A stretch of DNA of 64,000 nt from Parachitinimonas caeni (GTDB lineage Bacteria; Pseudomonadota; Gammaproteobacteria; Burkholderiales; Chitinimonadaceae): contig NZ_JARRAF010000009.1 of assembly GCF_030129945.1 (NCBI RefSeq), positions 62,001-126,000 on the forward strand, written 5' to 3'. The notes beneath the pieces are model-generated. The model did not search any database. It saw only the letters and a list, made by a program, of their open reading frames with translations, and was not told the DNA's origin. Shown here in pieces: positions 16,201-28,200 of this stretch. Within the stretch, counting starts at the first letter, position 1, and every line of letters begins with the position of its first letter. The position numbers and the translations under genes were made by a program.

Positions 16201-19200
16201 TGCCATCGAGGTAGTAATACTGGCGATAGCGGTGGATGGTGTCTTTATCGAGCTCGTCACGCCGCAGGATGATGCCCTGCGAGTTGTTGAAGTAACGCAG
16301 CGCCCGCTTGCCTTCTTCGTCGTAAACCGCCTTGGTGTGGCCGTTGACGTCGTATTCAAAGCGCGAGAAGCCCGGTGCCCAGGTGTCCGGCAGATTGGTG
16401 TTGCGGGCCGATACCTTGATTTCGGACTGCTTGGCTGCATCGAACCACTGGTAGCTGTAGCGGGTGGTGGTCGTGGTGTCGTTGCTCTTGCCGTCGGTTT
16501 TGCCGGTTTGGGTGGTCTTGTCGAGCGTGCCGTCGGCCAGGTAGTCGTAGACCGTGGTCGATTCGTCGGTGGTCAGTCCGCCGTCGCTCTTCTTGCGGGT
16601 GATCGCCTCGATCTGCGTCTTGACGTGGTTGTCCTTGTCGTAGGTGGTGACGCGGTTCTGCAGGATGGTGCCATCCGGGTTGTAGCTGAAGTACTTGGCA
16701 ACACGGCCCGCAGCATCGTTGACGCGACGGGCGCGCAGTTTGCCGTCGATCTTCACATCTTCCAGGAAGCCATCGGTGGAATAGCTGTACTCCTCCAGAT
16801 GGGCGCGATCCGCCGTGCCATCGGCCCCCATCGTGGCCTGGGCGCCATAGTTGGCACTGATACGCTGGCCGGCGACGTTGTAGCCGATCTCAACGCCGGT
16901 ACGACCATTGACGATTTTCACCGAGACGTCATCGGCGCGGCTGGCGCGGGCGCCGGTCGAGAGTTCGCCCATGGTCACGGTGAAGCGGTTCATCCGGTCG
17001 TAGGCATACCAATAGTCCTGTACGCGCAGGGTGCCGTTTTTGCCGTCGTGGTAGCTGGCCCACACATGGCGCACATTGCTGGCCGCGTCGTATTCGTAGC
17101 GGATATTGGCGGTCGGGTCGGTCACTTCTGCGACTCGGTTCAGCTCGTCGTAGCGGATGCGCGATACCTGGAAGTACTGGCGGTTGCTGGCATCGCCCGA
17201 GAGCTTGCCGTAAGCCTCGAAGGTCTTGTTGCCTTCCTCGTCGTAGCCGTATTGGGTCAGGCTGTCGATGGCGCTGTCGCGCATTTCCTTCACATAGCCA
17301 TTGGCGTAATGCTCATAGCTGATGTTCTGGCCATTGCTGCCAATCTGCTGCTTGAGCCAGCCGGCTGTGTTGTAGCGGTATTCGAAGGTATTGCCGCCCA
17401 GATCCTTGTGCCAGGTGGTACGACCGAAGTAGTCGGTCTTGTCGATCATGGTGCGGCCATTGGCATCGGTAGTGGTCTTGATGTAACCGCCTGCCGCAAT
17501 GCCGCCCACGCCCATCACCCCCTTGTCGTAGACGTAGCTGTACTGCGTTGCACGTTGTTCGGCAGTGAGTGTGCGGGTGACGCGGCCCTGAATGTCATAG
17601 TCGGTGGTGCTGCGGAAGCCGTTGGCATCGGTATAGGCGATGCGGTTGCCAGCTTCGTCGTACTCGAAACGGTCTGTTGGTACGGTGCGACTATTATCAG
17701 GCAGGGTGCGCTCAGGACGGGCGACTTCGGTTAATCGGCCCATCCGGTCGAAGGTCTGGCTGGTGACCTGATCCAGCTCGTTACGGGTACGACGGATCTG
17801 GCCAAATTCGTCATAGCTGAATTGTTTGCGTCCGCCGTCGGCGTGGCGCTCTTCGGCCAGCAAGGCTTCACCGCTGCGGCTATCGGTAGCGGCCAGATAA
17901 CGGAAGCGGTTGGCATTGCCGTTGGCATCGACGGTCTGCACCAGACGCCCACCCAGACTGTACAGCTGGCGGGTGGTCGGCCGGATGCGGTAGGTAAAGC
18001 CGTTCTCGCCGGTGACCGAGGTTTCCGGTGCGCGTTTCTCGATCAGCTTGCCCAGCGTGTTGTAGACCAGCTCGGTGGTACGGCCGAGGCCATCGGTTTC
18101 GCTGCTGATCTCCCCAAAGGCGTTGTGTGCCTGCTTGCGGTGGATGGCGACATCGTGTTTGCCCACGCCGTCGATGACCCACTTCAGTTCGGTCATGCCT
18201 GAGGGGCGATCCAGCCCCAGGGTGACCGACCCTGGCACGCGGGCGATGATATTGCCGGCTGCATCGTACAGATCGTAGAAGAACTCGTATTCCTGGCTGC
18301 CACTCTTGGGGACCAGGGCGGTGGCATCCAGCGAGAAGCGGTTGCCGCCGCCGCTGTTGTCGCGGTTGAACGTAGCATGCAGATAGCCATCGGTCTTGGT
18401 CTGGTCGGTGACGGTCTGGCGTGGCGCATCGTCCTTGCGGGCACGGTAGTACATCTCGAAGCGCACGGCACGCGGGTCGCTGGGGCTGAACTCCAGAATC
18501 GTTGGCTTGCGCTCGGCAACGGGGGCGCCCAGCGCCTCGCCGTGGGCACCCAGACGGACCAGTCCGCTGGCGCGGTTGACAACCTGGCCACTGCCGGTGC
18601 GGGCTTCGATCACGTATTCATAATCGACATCGGCTTTCGGGTCGGTGACCAGATTGCGGGCATCCCAGGTAAAGACGCCGGCCTCGCTGGCCGACTTGGC
18701 GGCGGTGGTCCAGGTCCAGGCCGCATTGCTGCCAGGGCGGCGGTGGCCGACGCGCACTTCGCTGGCTTCGGCAGGCTGGCCCTTGATCCGCACCGTGGCG
18801 GGCTGCACCGTGATCGGGTAGTACTCCAGCACCCGGCTGGCCTGATCGGCAACGGTGAATTTGCCGCCAATCTGGTTGAGTACCCGTCCTGACTTGTTGT
18901 AGCCCTCGTAAGCCGTGAATTCGAACTCGTACGGGCCTTCCAGGCCATCTACCGGCCACTGGAACCAGCCTGGTACTTCGCCAGCCGAGGTGGCAAAGCG
19001 CGCTGGATCAGATGCGGTCCAGTTCTGCGTGCCGACCCGGCGGAAGAGCAGGCTGCTGCTGCGGGCACCCACCGGATTCCCCGGCGTGCGGCCCTGATCA
19101 AACAGATGCAAGGTGTTGCCGACAAACAGGGCGCCGCCATTGCCGCCCAGCGGCAGCGGCGATTGCTCGATCTGTGGCCCGCTGTCGCTGACAAAGAAGC

Positions 19201-22200
19201 TGCCCCGCTCGCGGTTGAGGATCTTCTGCACGCCATCTTCATTGCCATAGGCGAAGTACTGGAATTCATACTGGCGGCCGGTGACGAACTGGTTGCCATT
19301 GAGGGCAAACCAGCCACTGGTGTTCACCCAGCCATCCACGCCCTGAAAACCGAAGCGCGGCACACTGGCCTGCCGGTAAGCACCGTTGCTGCCGGCTTCG
19401 CGGTAGTAGAGGTAGACGTCGTTGACGCGCGCGTCCTGATCCTTGATATGGAACTGCAGCGGAATCGACTGCTTGTTGGTGGGGGCCCAGATATTGAAGC
19501 CTTCGCGCGTTTCCGAATTGCCCCGCATGCCGACTTCCTGCTGCCGGCTGCCGGCCGGCAGCTGCACGCTGCCCTCGGCCACCAGCATGCGCCCCCCCGC
19601 CACGTACTTATACAGCTTGTAGCTGGCATTGCCCGACACCTGGGCGTTGATGCCAACGGTGATGGTGGTCTGACCACTGTAGGAGAGGCCCTGACGGCGC
19701 ACATCGCCACAGACGAACTCGATCTGGTACTCCGGCGAGCCGCCTGAGGTGGTGGACGGCAGGTTGGGCAGATTGAAGGTGGCGTTGTCGATCTGGTAAG
19801 TCACCGTGGTGGTGGTGTACGGGATCGTGCCGTTCATCTGGCTGGTGACGGTGGTGATCTTGGTGGCACTGATATTGCCGGCCATCTGCTCACCGGCCGA
19901 CTGGGCCACCGCCATCACGCTGCCGGCCTGGCTGATACCGACATTCGGCTTGCTGGTCGGGCCCTGCGGGGCGGCGGCGCCACCTGACTGGACGATGCGG
20001 CTGCTGGCCCCGCCGATTCTGGCCTGACCGTCGCCGGTGTTGATGACCTGGCCCGCGCTATTGAAAGCCTGATACTTGTATTCGTAATCGCCAGCGGCGA
20101 CCTGACTCCAGTCAATGACAAACCAGCCGGGCTGGGCACGGCCCTCGACCACCATCTGCGGTAGATCGATAGCTGTGAAGGCCGCATTGCTGCCTGCCGT
20201 GCGGAAAGAGAAGGACAGACGTGTCGTGGCATCCGGCTGGCCGGCCAGATGGAACTGCTGCAAGGGTTTCAGACTCAGCGACGCGCGCTGGTTGTAGTTG
20301 CTGATGCTGGGGCGGGCGGACCCGATGGCCGACCAGCTGCCGAAACTGGCGTGGCTGGCGGTCTGCTCGCCCAGCAGCAGGCGGCCCGAGCCGGCAATGC
20401 GGCGGAACAGCCGCAAGGTGTAATCGCCTTTCAGCTCGCGGTTGAGCGCGAGCGTGGCCTGACTGTTGGTACTGCCGGCCGTGGTGGTGACCAAGCCCTG
20501 GCTGTCCTGATATTCCAGTTCGAACTGGCCCTCGCCATACCAGCCCAGCGCCGGCAGGCTGACGGTCATGCTCTGGCCTTGATAGCGGTAATAGCCCGCG
20601 AAATAAGGAATCGAGCCACCGCCCCGTTCGGTCGTGACCGATTCCAGCGTGCCATCAATGCTGACCGCCTGTGTGGTGCCGGTGGTAATGGCGCTGGTGT
20701 GGACATGGCCGACACTACTGACGCTGCCACCGCCACTGCCGCTCACATAGGTACGGTTGACTTCCAGTGTGGTGGGGGCGTAAGGCTCGCCGGCCTTGAC
20801 GTCGCGGCGGGCGGCGTCGATGCGGGCCAGTGCTTCTTCGGCCGTAAAGCGGGGCTGAATGGTCTCACTGATCAGGTTGCGACGGTCGAACACCGAAATG
20901 GTGGCCGCTGTGCCGCTCAGATTCTTGGCTTGGTCGAGCGTCAGATTGCGCAGATCGGCGCCGGTCGATTCGATACTCAGTGTGGCATTGCCGTTGGCAT
21001 CGAACACATAGGCTTTGCTGACGCCCTTGCCGCTATTGGTTTTCCAGGCACGTCCCAGCGCATCGAACTCGGCGTATTCCTGCCACTCGGCCTTGTCGTT
21101 ACCACCATTGAGGCGCTTGCCGGTGATCTCGCCATGCGCGTTGTAGCGGATCTCGCGGACGTCACCCGCCTGGGGCGAGAGCGCGCCCGCCAGCTGCCAG
21201 CTCTCGCTGCGTTTGATTTCGCGACCCAGCGCGTCGTATTCGGTTTTGATCCACTCGGTACGCTTGGCGCCTGCCGCATCGCTGCGGCTCGTTTGCATCA
21301 GCGTGCGGCGGCCGGCGGCGTCGTAGCCATATTCGGTGCGGGCGTTCGCGGCATTGACTTCCGCCGTGTTACGCCCCACGGCGTCGTACTCGTAGCGTGT
21401 GATGCGGTCATCGTCGCTGCTGGCATCGTTACGACCGAGTTCGGTGCGACGGATGATCTGGTCATGGCCGTCATAGTCGGTGGTGATGCGACGGCTGACG
21501 GTGGCGTTGTCGAAGCCGGTAAAGCTGCCTTCCTCGCGGCGGGTTTCCCGGCCCAGGGCGTCGTAGCTGAAGGTGGTGACGAGGCCATCGGCATCAGTGC
21601 TGCGAATGACTTTGCCCAGCGCGTTGTAGGCCAGTCGGGTTTCGGCCGAGCCGGCTTTCTGGCTGTAGCTGCCATCCCATTTGCCATCGCCAGCCTTGCC
21701 GGCTTCACCGTATTGCAGATTCAGCAGGCGGCGGACGGTGACCCGGCCGGCCATATCAAATTCCTGCTCGATAACGCGGTTGTCCGCTGCCGTGCCGTCG
21801 AGCTGCGCCAGTACAGTGGCCAATGGCGTGGTTTCGGTGGCATTGCCGGTATAGGGCTTGGCGTAGCGGGTTTCGATGAGCTTGCCGGCGCTGTAGTCCC
21901 AGCGGGTGGCGTAGCCTTCGCGGTCCAGCATCAGCCGCTTGCGGCCGGCTTCGTCATACCAGCTGAATTCGCTGTTGCCGCGCCCGTCTTCTTCGCGCAC
22001 CAGATTGCCGGCAAGGTCGTAGACCTTGCGGGTCTGCACATTGCCCAGATAGTACTCGTAGCGGTCCTGCTGACTGTTGTACTCGCCCAGATTGACGTTG
22101 CGAACCAGGGTGCTGGTAATGCGGCTGGCGACATCGAAGAACACTTCGGTCTCGCGCCGTTTGGCGGCATCGACCGGTGCGGGAGGCGTGCCACCTGCAT

Positions 22201-25200
22201 TGGTCGGCAGGCTGAGCGGGGTGTCATAGACACGGACGACGCCAGCGTTGCCGGCCGGGTCGCGCAGCCATTGGGTGTAGGTGCCGCTGGCGCTGATCTC
22301 GGCGGATTTCTGGTTGGTGGCGTCGTAATAGCTGAGCGTGCGGCCACCGGCGGCATCGGTTTTGCTGATCAGATTGCCACGGGCGTCGTAGCGGAACTGC
22401 TCGGTCGGGGTGACATCCTGCCAGCCACCGGCGACGGTGTAGCTGCGCACAGAATTGTTGCGCTGCTCCAGCAGGCGCCCCGCCTTGTCGTAGACGAGGA
22501 TGGTGCTGCGCTTCTCGGGCAGGCCGTCCGCTTCGATCGCCTGGGTCCGGTTGCCGCTGGCATCGTAGACATAGCGGTTGACCACGGCCTGTGGCTGACC
22601 ACCGGTATCGGGCGAGGTGATGGGCAGGGTTTCCCGGATCAGCTTGCCGCGTCGGTCATATTCATAACGCCATTCGCCGGTTTGCGCGCCATCCACCGTT
22701 ACCCGCACGCGCTGCAGGGTTTTCTGGCCGAAAGCGTCCAGTTCATAGCTTTCCGACTTGCCGCTGTTATCGCTGACGCTGGTCTGACGGTTGAGCTTGT
22801 CGCGGCCGAAGGTCGTGACCAGATTCAGCGCGGCCGGCTGGTTGCCGGCGGTGACGGTTGGCAGGTAATCGACCGACAGTTCCCCCGTTACCGGGCTGCC
22901 GAACCTGGTGATCTGGCTGACATTGCCGAAAGCATCGTAAACGGTTTGGGTGTACTCACGGGCCGTGGTGATCTGGCCAATCTGCCTGCCGGCATGATCA
23001 AAATAGAAATAGCTACTCTGGCCGCGCGGGTCGGTGGCTTTGACGGCATTGCCGAAGGCGTTGTACTCGGTCTGGCTGGCGGCGCCGGCGGCATCGCGTA
23101 CTTCCACCTGACGGCCGGCGGCGTCGTAGCGATAGCGGGTGGTGTAACGGGCCATCAGCGCTTCACGCTCGGCAGCACTCAGCTGGCTGGCCAGCACGCC
23201 GGCCTTGCGGGCCGGGGCGTTGCTGTCCTGTACCCGGTTTTCCAGATTGCCCCGGTAGTCGAAGCCGTAGCTGTCGCGCCAGAGCTTGGCGATGGCGGTG
23301 CTCTGGGCGGCGATGTCGCTGAACAGTGCGTCACGTCGCACTTGCAGCACACTGCCATCGGCCGCGCGGAAGGTGGCGGTGTCACCCGCATTGCGGGTGA
23401 GCTGGCCGCCGGCGTAGGGGCTGACCTGGCCTGCACTGCTGCTGGCCCAGTAGCCGTTCCAGTCGCTGCGCAGTTGGTCGAGCCTGGCGCCATCAACGAA
23501 ACCGAGGCGGGCCCGCTCGGCGCGCGCCCAGTCGCTATCGCTGCTGGCCAGTGCCACGCCACGCGGATCAATGGTGGCAATACGGTTGCCCGCGCCGTCA
23601 TAGCGATGACGCACCGTGGTGGCTTCGGCGGTGCCCAGTCCTTGGGTCTGTTCGATCAGGCGACCGGCATCGTCGTAAACCTGCTCGCTACGGCTGGCGT
23701 CGGGACGGCCGTAGCCGACCGTGGTCTGCACGGCATGGCGTTTCAGATCGTAGTCGTAGTGGGTAAAGACGTTCTCGCCGTCGACGGTTTCGATAACGCG
23801 ACCGGCCAGATCGGTGCGGCTGCTGTTGACGATGGCAGTGGCGGGTGCGCCGGTTGGCAGCGCGCCGGCCAGTTGGCCGATCAGGGCTTCCGTGCGGGCA
23901 GAGCTATTGGCCTGCTGATCGGCACTGAGGGTGATCGGGGTAGCGTACCGGATGGTACTGATCTGCCGGGTATTCAGTTCGTAGCGGGTTTCGACGACAT
24001 AGCCTTCGCCATCCACCGCAAAGCGGGGGCGTCCGGCGAGGTCGTAGACGGTGTAACTGGCACGGTCGCGGGCGGCATCCAGCGCAATGCGGGACCAAGC
24101 CGCCTGACCCGTCAGCTCCTTGGTCAGCAATGCCATGTCTTCGCCATTGCCAAGGGTGACTGCCTTGGCCAGCTGGCGGGTTTTGACCAAGCGGCCCGTG
24201 GCGTCGTAATCGGCAATCGTCAGGGTGTTGAGCGCATTCAGACTCAGGGTGGGGCGATTGGCCGCGTCGTAGGCCGTGCGGCTCACACGGTCGGCCGCGT
24301 CTATCGTGGCAAAGCGATTGAGCAGCGCGCTGGTGCTGAGGTCGGTGCGCTCGCTCAAGGCCAGCGTCTGGCCGTGGACGATCTGCATGACCACATTGCC
24401 GTTGCCGTCGTAACGGTTCTCCGACACCGTGCCTTCGCCATTGATGGCAAACCGCAGGTGACCATCGCGGTCGTAAGTCAGCTGTTCAAGCCGGTCGCCG
24501 TCGGTGGTAGTGGTCAGTGCCTGCAGCTCCTGCAGGCTGTAACCCCGCTCGGGATTCTCCGCTGGTGTCAGCGAGCCCAGATCAATGGCCAGGGCATAGG
24601 CCAGGGTCGCGGTCAGCCGGCCTTCTGCATCGTAGCTGCGGGTGCTCAGGGCACCTGTTGCATCCAGCGTGGCCACCAGCCGGTTGTTTTCGTCATAGGC
24701 GTAACGGGTGCTGGCCAGCTGCTGGGTATTGGCATCCAGTACCACGTCTTTCTGGATGACATTGCCCAGCTTGTCGTACTGGTAGCGGGTGGTGAGCTTG
24801 GCGCCGTCCGGATCGACGATTTCGGCGATGCGCCGGCCGTGGATATCGTATTCATAGCGGGTCAGCGCCGGCTGACCGGGGTGATTGCTGCGGACCGTCA
24901 GCTGGCGGCCCTGTGGGTCGTAGCTGTAGCGGGTGCTTAGTTTGGCACCGTCCGGATCAACGATGATCGCGGCTACCTGCCCCTTGAGGTCGAACTCGGT
25001 ACGGGTGACGCGGCCGTCAGGCTCGGTCTGCTTTACCGTGCGGCCCATGCCGTCGAATTCAAAGCGGGTGACCAGCTTCAGGCCGGCCGGATCGACGGTC
25101 TTGCTCAGCACACGGCCGGCGGCGTCGTAGTCGAAGCGGGTGACGAGGCCATTGGCATCGCGGGTTTCGGTGAGCAGGCCGGCTTTGTCGTAGCGGTTGT

Positions 25201-28200
25201 CGGCAGTCTTGTTGCCATCGGCACCGGTCGATTCCTTGAGTCGGCCCGCCTTGTCGTACAGGAAGGTACTGACGCCGCCGCGACCATCCTTGACCTGCAA
25301 GGTCTGCCCATGGCGGTTGCGGGTGGTGACGGTGACCACGCCTTCCTGCGTGGTGGTCGTGATGCTGCGCGCCGTGTCGTCATAGACCACGGTGGTGGTC
25401 TGATTGGTGGCGTCGGTGACGGTCAGTACCCGGTCAAAAGCATCGTAGCTGCTGCGGCGCACGCCTTGCAGCGGGTCGGTGCTGGCGACCACGCGGCCCT
25501 GACGGTCGTATTCCTTGTGGTTGACCCGGCCCTGGCTGTCGAGCACATCGGTGACCCGGCCGAAAGCGTCATAGACCCTCTGGCTGACCAGGTTCAGCGT
25601 GGGTTGCAGTGGGTTGGGGTGAGCGCTTTCCTTTTTCAGCAGACCGCGCCGGTCGTAGTCGTAGCGAACTTCCAGGGTGCGGCCGGCAGATTGCGGCAGG
25701 AACTTGCTGCTGATTTCACCGAAGGCGTTGTATTGGAAGCGGCTGGCAACGCCGTCTTCGTCATATCGCACGCTCAGTTCACCACGCTGGTTATAGGTCT
25801 GACGGACTCGGGCATCGGTGGCGCCCCACTCGATGCGGGCTAGCGCCGCCAGCAAGGTCTTGCCTTCAGTACTGCTACGGTCGAGCAGCCCGCCCTTGAG
25901 TGTCTTGAAGCTGGCAGCCGGCAGTCGGCGGCTGTAGCGCAGGGTGGTTTGGGCCTGCCCAAAGGCGTTGTACTGGATCTCGCTGATTTCGCCTTCCGGG
26001 TTGGCCAGATCGCCAGCCGGAATGATGGTATGGGTGAGCCTGCCGGCGAAGTCGTAGTAGAAATAGCGGGTCTGGCCCCTGGCGTCGGTGGTGCTGACGC
26101 GCCGGCCTGAAGCGTCATAGTTGTGGCGCACGCCATACTGCTGCCAGATGGCCTCGGCTTCGCTGGCACTCATATTGTCGCGCAGCAGGGCCGCTCCCTC
26201 ACCGCTGAGTTCACCGGTCAGTCGGCCGTAGCGGTCGAAACGGGCGCGTTGCACGCGCTCTTCATTGCTACCCAGTGCCTGGGTCAGCCGGACCTGGTTG
26301 CCGGCGGTGTCGTACTGATGTTCGCTGACGCTGCCGTCTGCGCCGATTTCGGTCTTGATGCGATTGAGCGCATCGTATTGCAGGCTGATGACCTGATCCT
26401 TACCGGCCACGCTCGCGGCGATGCGTAGCGCTGCGATGTCTGCCGCTTGCGGGTTGCCATAGAAAGCCTGCGCGACGTCGTTGCCCAGTGCTTTGGCGTA
26501 AGACGTGCTGCCGATACGGTTGCCGCTGCGGTCGTAGCGATGTTCGACCAGATAGCCTTCGGCACTGACTTCGGCCACCACCAGGCCGCGACCGTCGTAC
26601 CGCACGGCGCTGATCTGATCCTGCCCGGTGCGGGCCGGGCGCAGCTCGGCCAGGCTGCCGGTGGCACGTTTGCTGGCGTCGGTGGCGGTGCTGTAGCGCA
26701 CACTACGTACGAGCTGCCCCGCCGGGTTGATCACCTGCTCGCTCAAGTACCCTTCGGCGTCCAGTTTGGCCAGCAAACGGCCGTCGGCATCGTAGAAGTT
26801 GCGTGTAATGCGATCACGTTCAGCATCGGGCTGGGGTTTGACGGTACCAGGTGCGGCGCCTGCAACCAGTTTGCTGACGTCAACCGGTTTGGCATAGGCG
26901 GTGCTGCCACTGACAAGGCCCATGCCGTCGTAGCGGGTTTCGGTCACGTAACCCAGCGCGTCCACGGTTTTGCTGAGCCGGCCGGCGGCGTCGTAGAAGG
27001 CCAGGCTGCTGCGGTCATCAACCGATGCACTGGGACGTACCAGCTCACCCGGTTTGATGCTGGCCAGCAATAGCGGCTTCGGTTGCCCGTTGGCGTCGAA
27101 TAGCTGACCCAGCTGGTCGGCGTTGAGGGGATAGCTGTAAAGCGTGGTCTTGATCAGCCGGTCGTTGCGGTCGTATTGGTATTCGGTCATGGCGCCGGTT
27201 GCGTCGATGTCGGCGACCTTGTTGCCCGCTGTGTCATAGAGCGAGGCGGTGCGGGTGCCCGTGGCGCTGACGCTGGCGCGCAGACGACCCAGACTGTCGT
27301 AATGCAGGCGGCTGGCCGGCAAGTCGCCAGCGATGACAGCCATCAGTTCACCAGCCTTGTTGTACTGGTGCACCGTGGTCAGCCCGGCCAGATCCGTAAT
27401 GCGGGTTTCGGCCCTGGCGTCGTCGTAGACGGTGAGGGTTTTGCCGAGGGCGGCATTGGTGGTGCTCAGCAGGCGGCCCAGACCGTCATAGCTGAGGCTG
27501 GTGCTGCCGGCTCGGGGGTCGAGCGAAGACAGCAGGCGACCCGACTGATCGTAGACGTAGGTCGTGGTGGCGCTGTCAGTATCGGCAATGCCTTCGCCTG
27601 CCGCATTGGTGCGGGCGTACTGAGTCTTGCTGCGGACATTGCCCCGGAAGTCATACAGATAATCGGTACGCTGGCATTGGCTGCGATCGATGCCAGTGAG
27701 CCAGCTGACCATCTGGTCGTGGGTCGGTGCGCTGGCTGGCGTGTGGCTGGCCTGGGTGTAGATCAACTCGGCTTCGCGCTGGCCCTGAGCGTTGTAGCGA
27801 TACTCGCTGACCTGACCGCCGGCGCTGATCTGAAAGCGCAGATGACCTTTCTGGTCATAGACAAAATAGCTGCTGCGGGCGCCGGCTGGTGGGGTGGCGG
27901 CGGTAGCGTTCGGGTCGAGGCTGCTGAAACGGGTTTCCGAGATCAGCAGATTGCGTTCGTCGTAGCGGCGGGCCAGGCACTGGCCGGTGGCGTCGCGCTG
28001 CCAGACCTGGTTGCCTTGTGCATCGTAGCCGTAGACGGTTTTCTGGTTGAGCGCATCCAGCACCTCCAGCACATTGCCGCTGGCGTCGCGTTGGTACTGC
28101 ACTCTGGCGGTGCTGCCATCGCTGGCGGTCATGCTGGTGCTGGTGACGAGGCCCTTGGCGTCGTAGCTGATAACCGTCTTGCCGTTCTGGGCGTCGGTGA

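Noticed and set aside
20249-24940. Plus-strand open frame of 1563 codons inside Rhs1
   Set aside because: It is exactly antisense to the Rhs1 YD repeats. The periodic GC-rich codons of the repeats leave the opposite strand free of stops; the translation is repetitive Val/Ala/Gly-rich with no domain.
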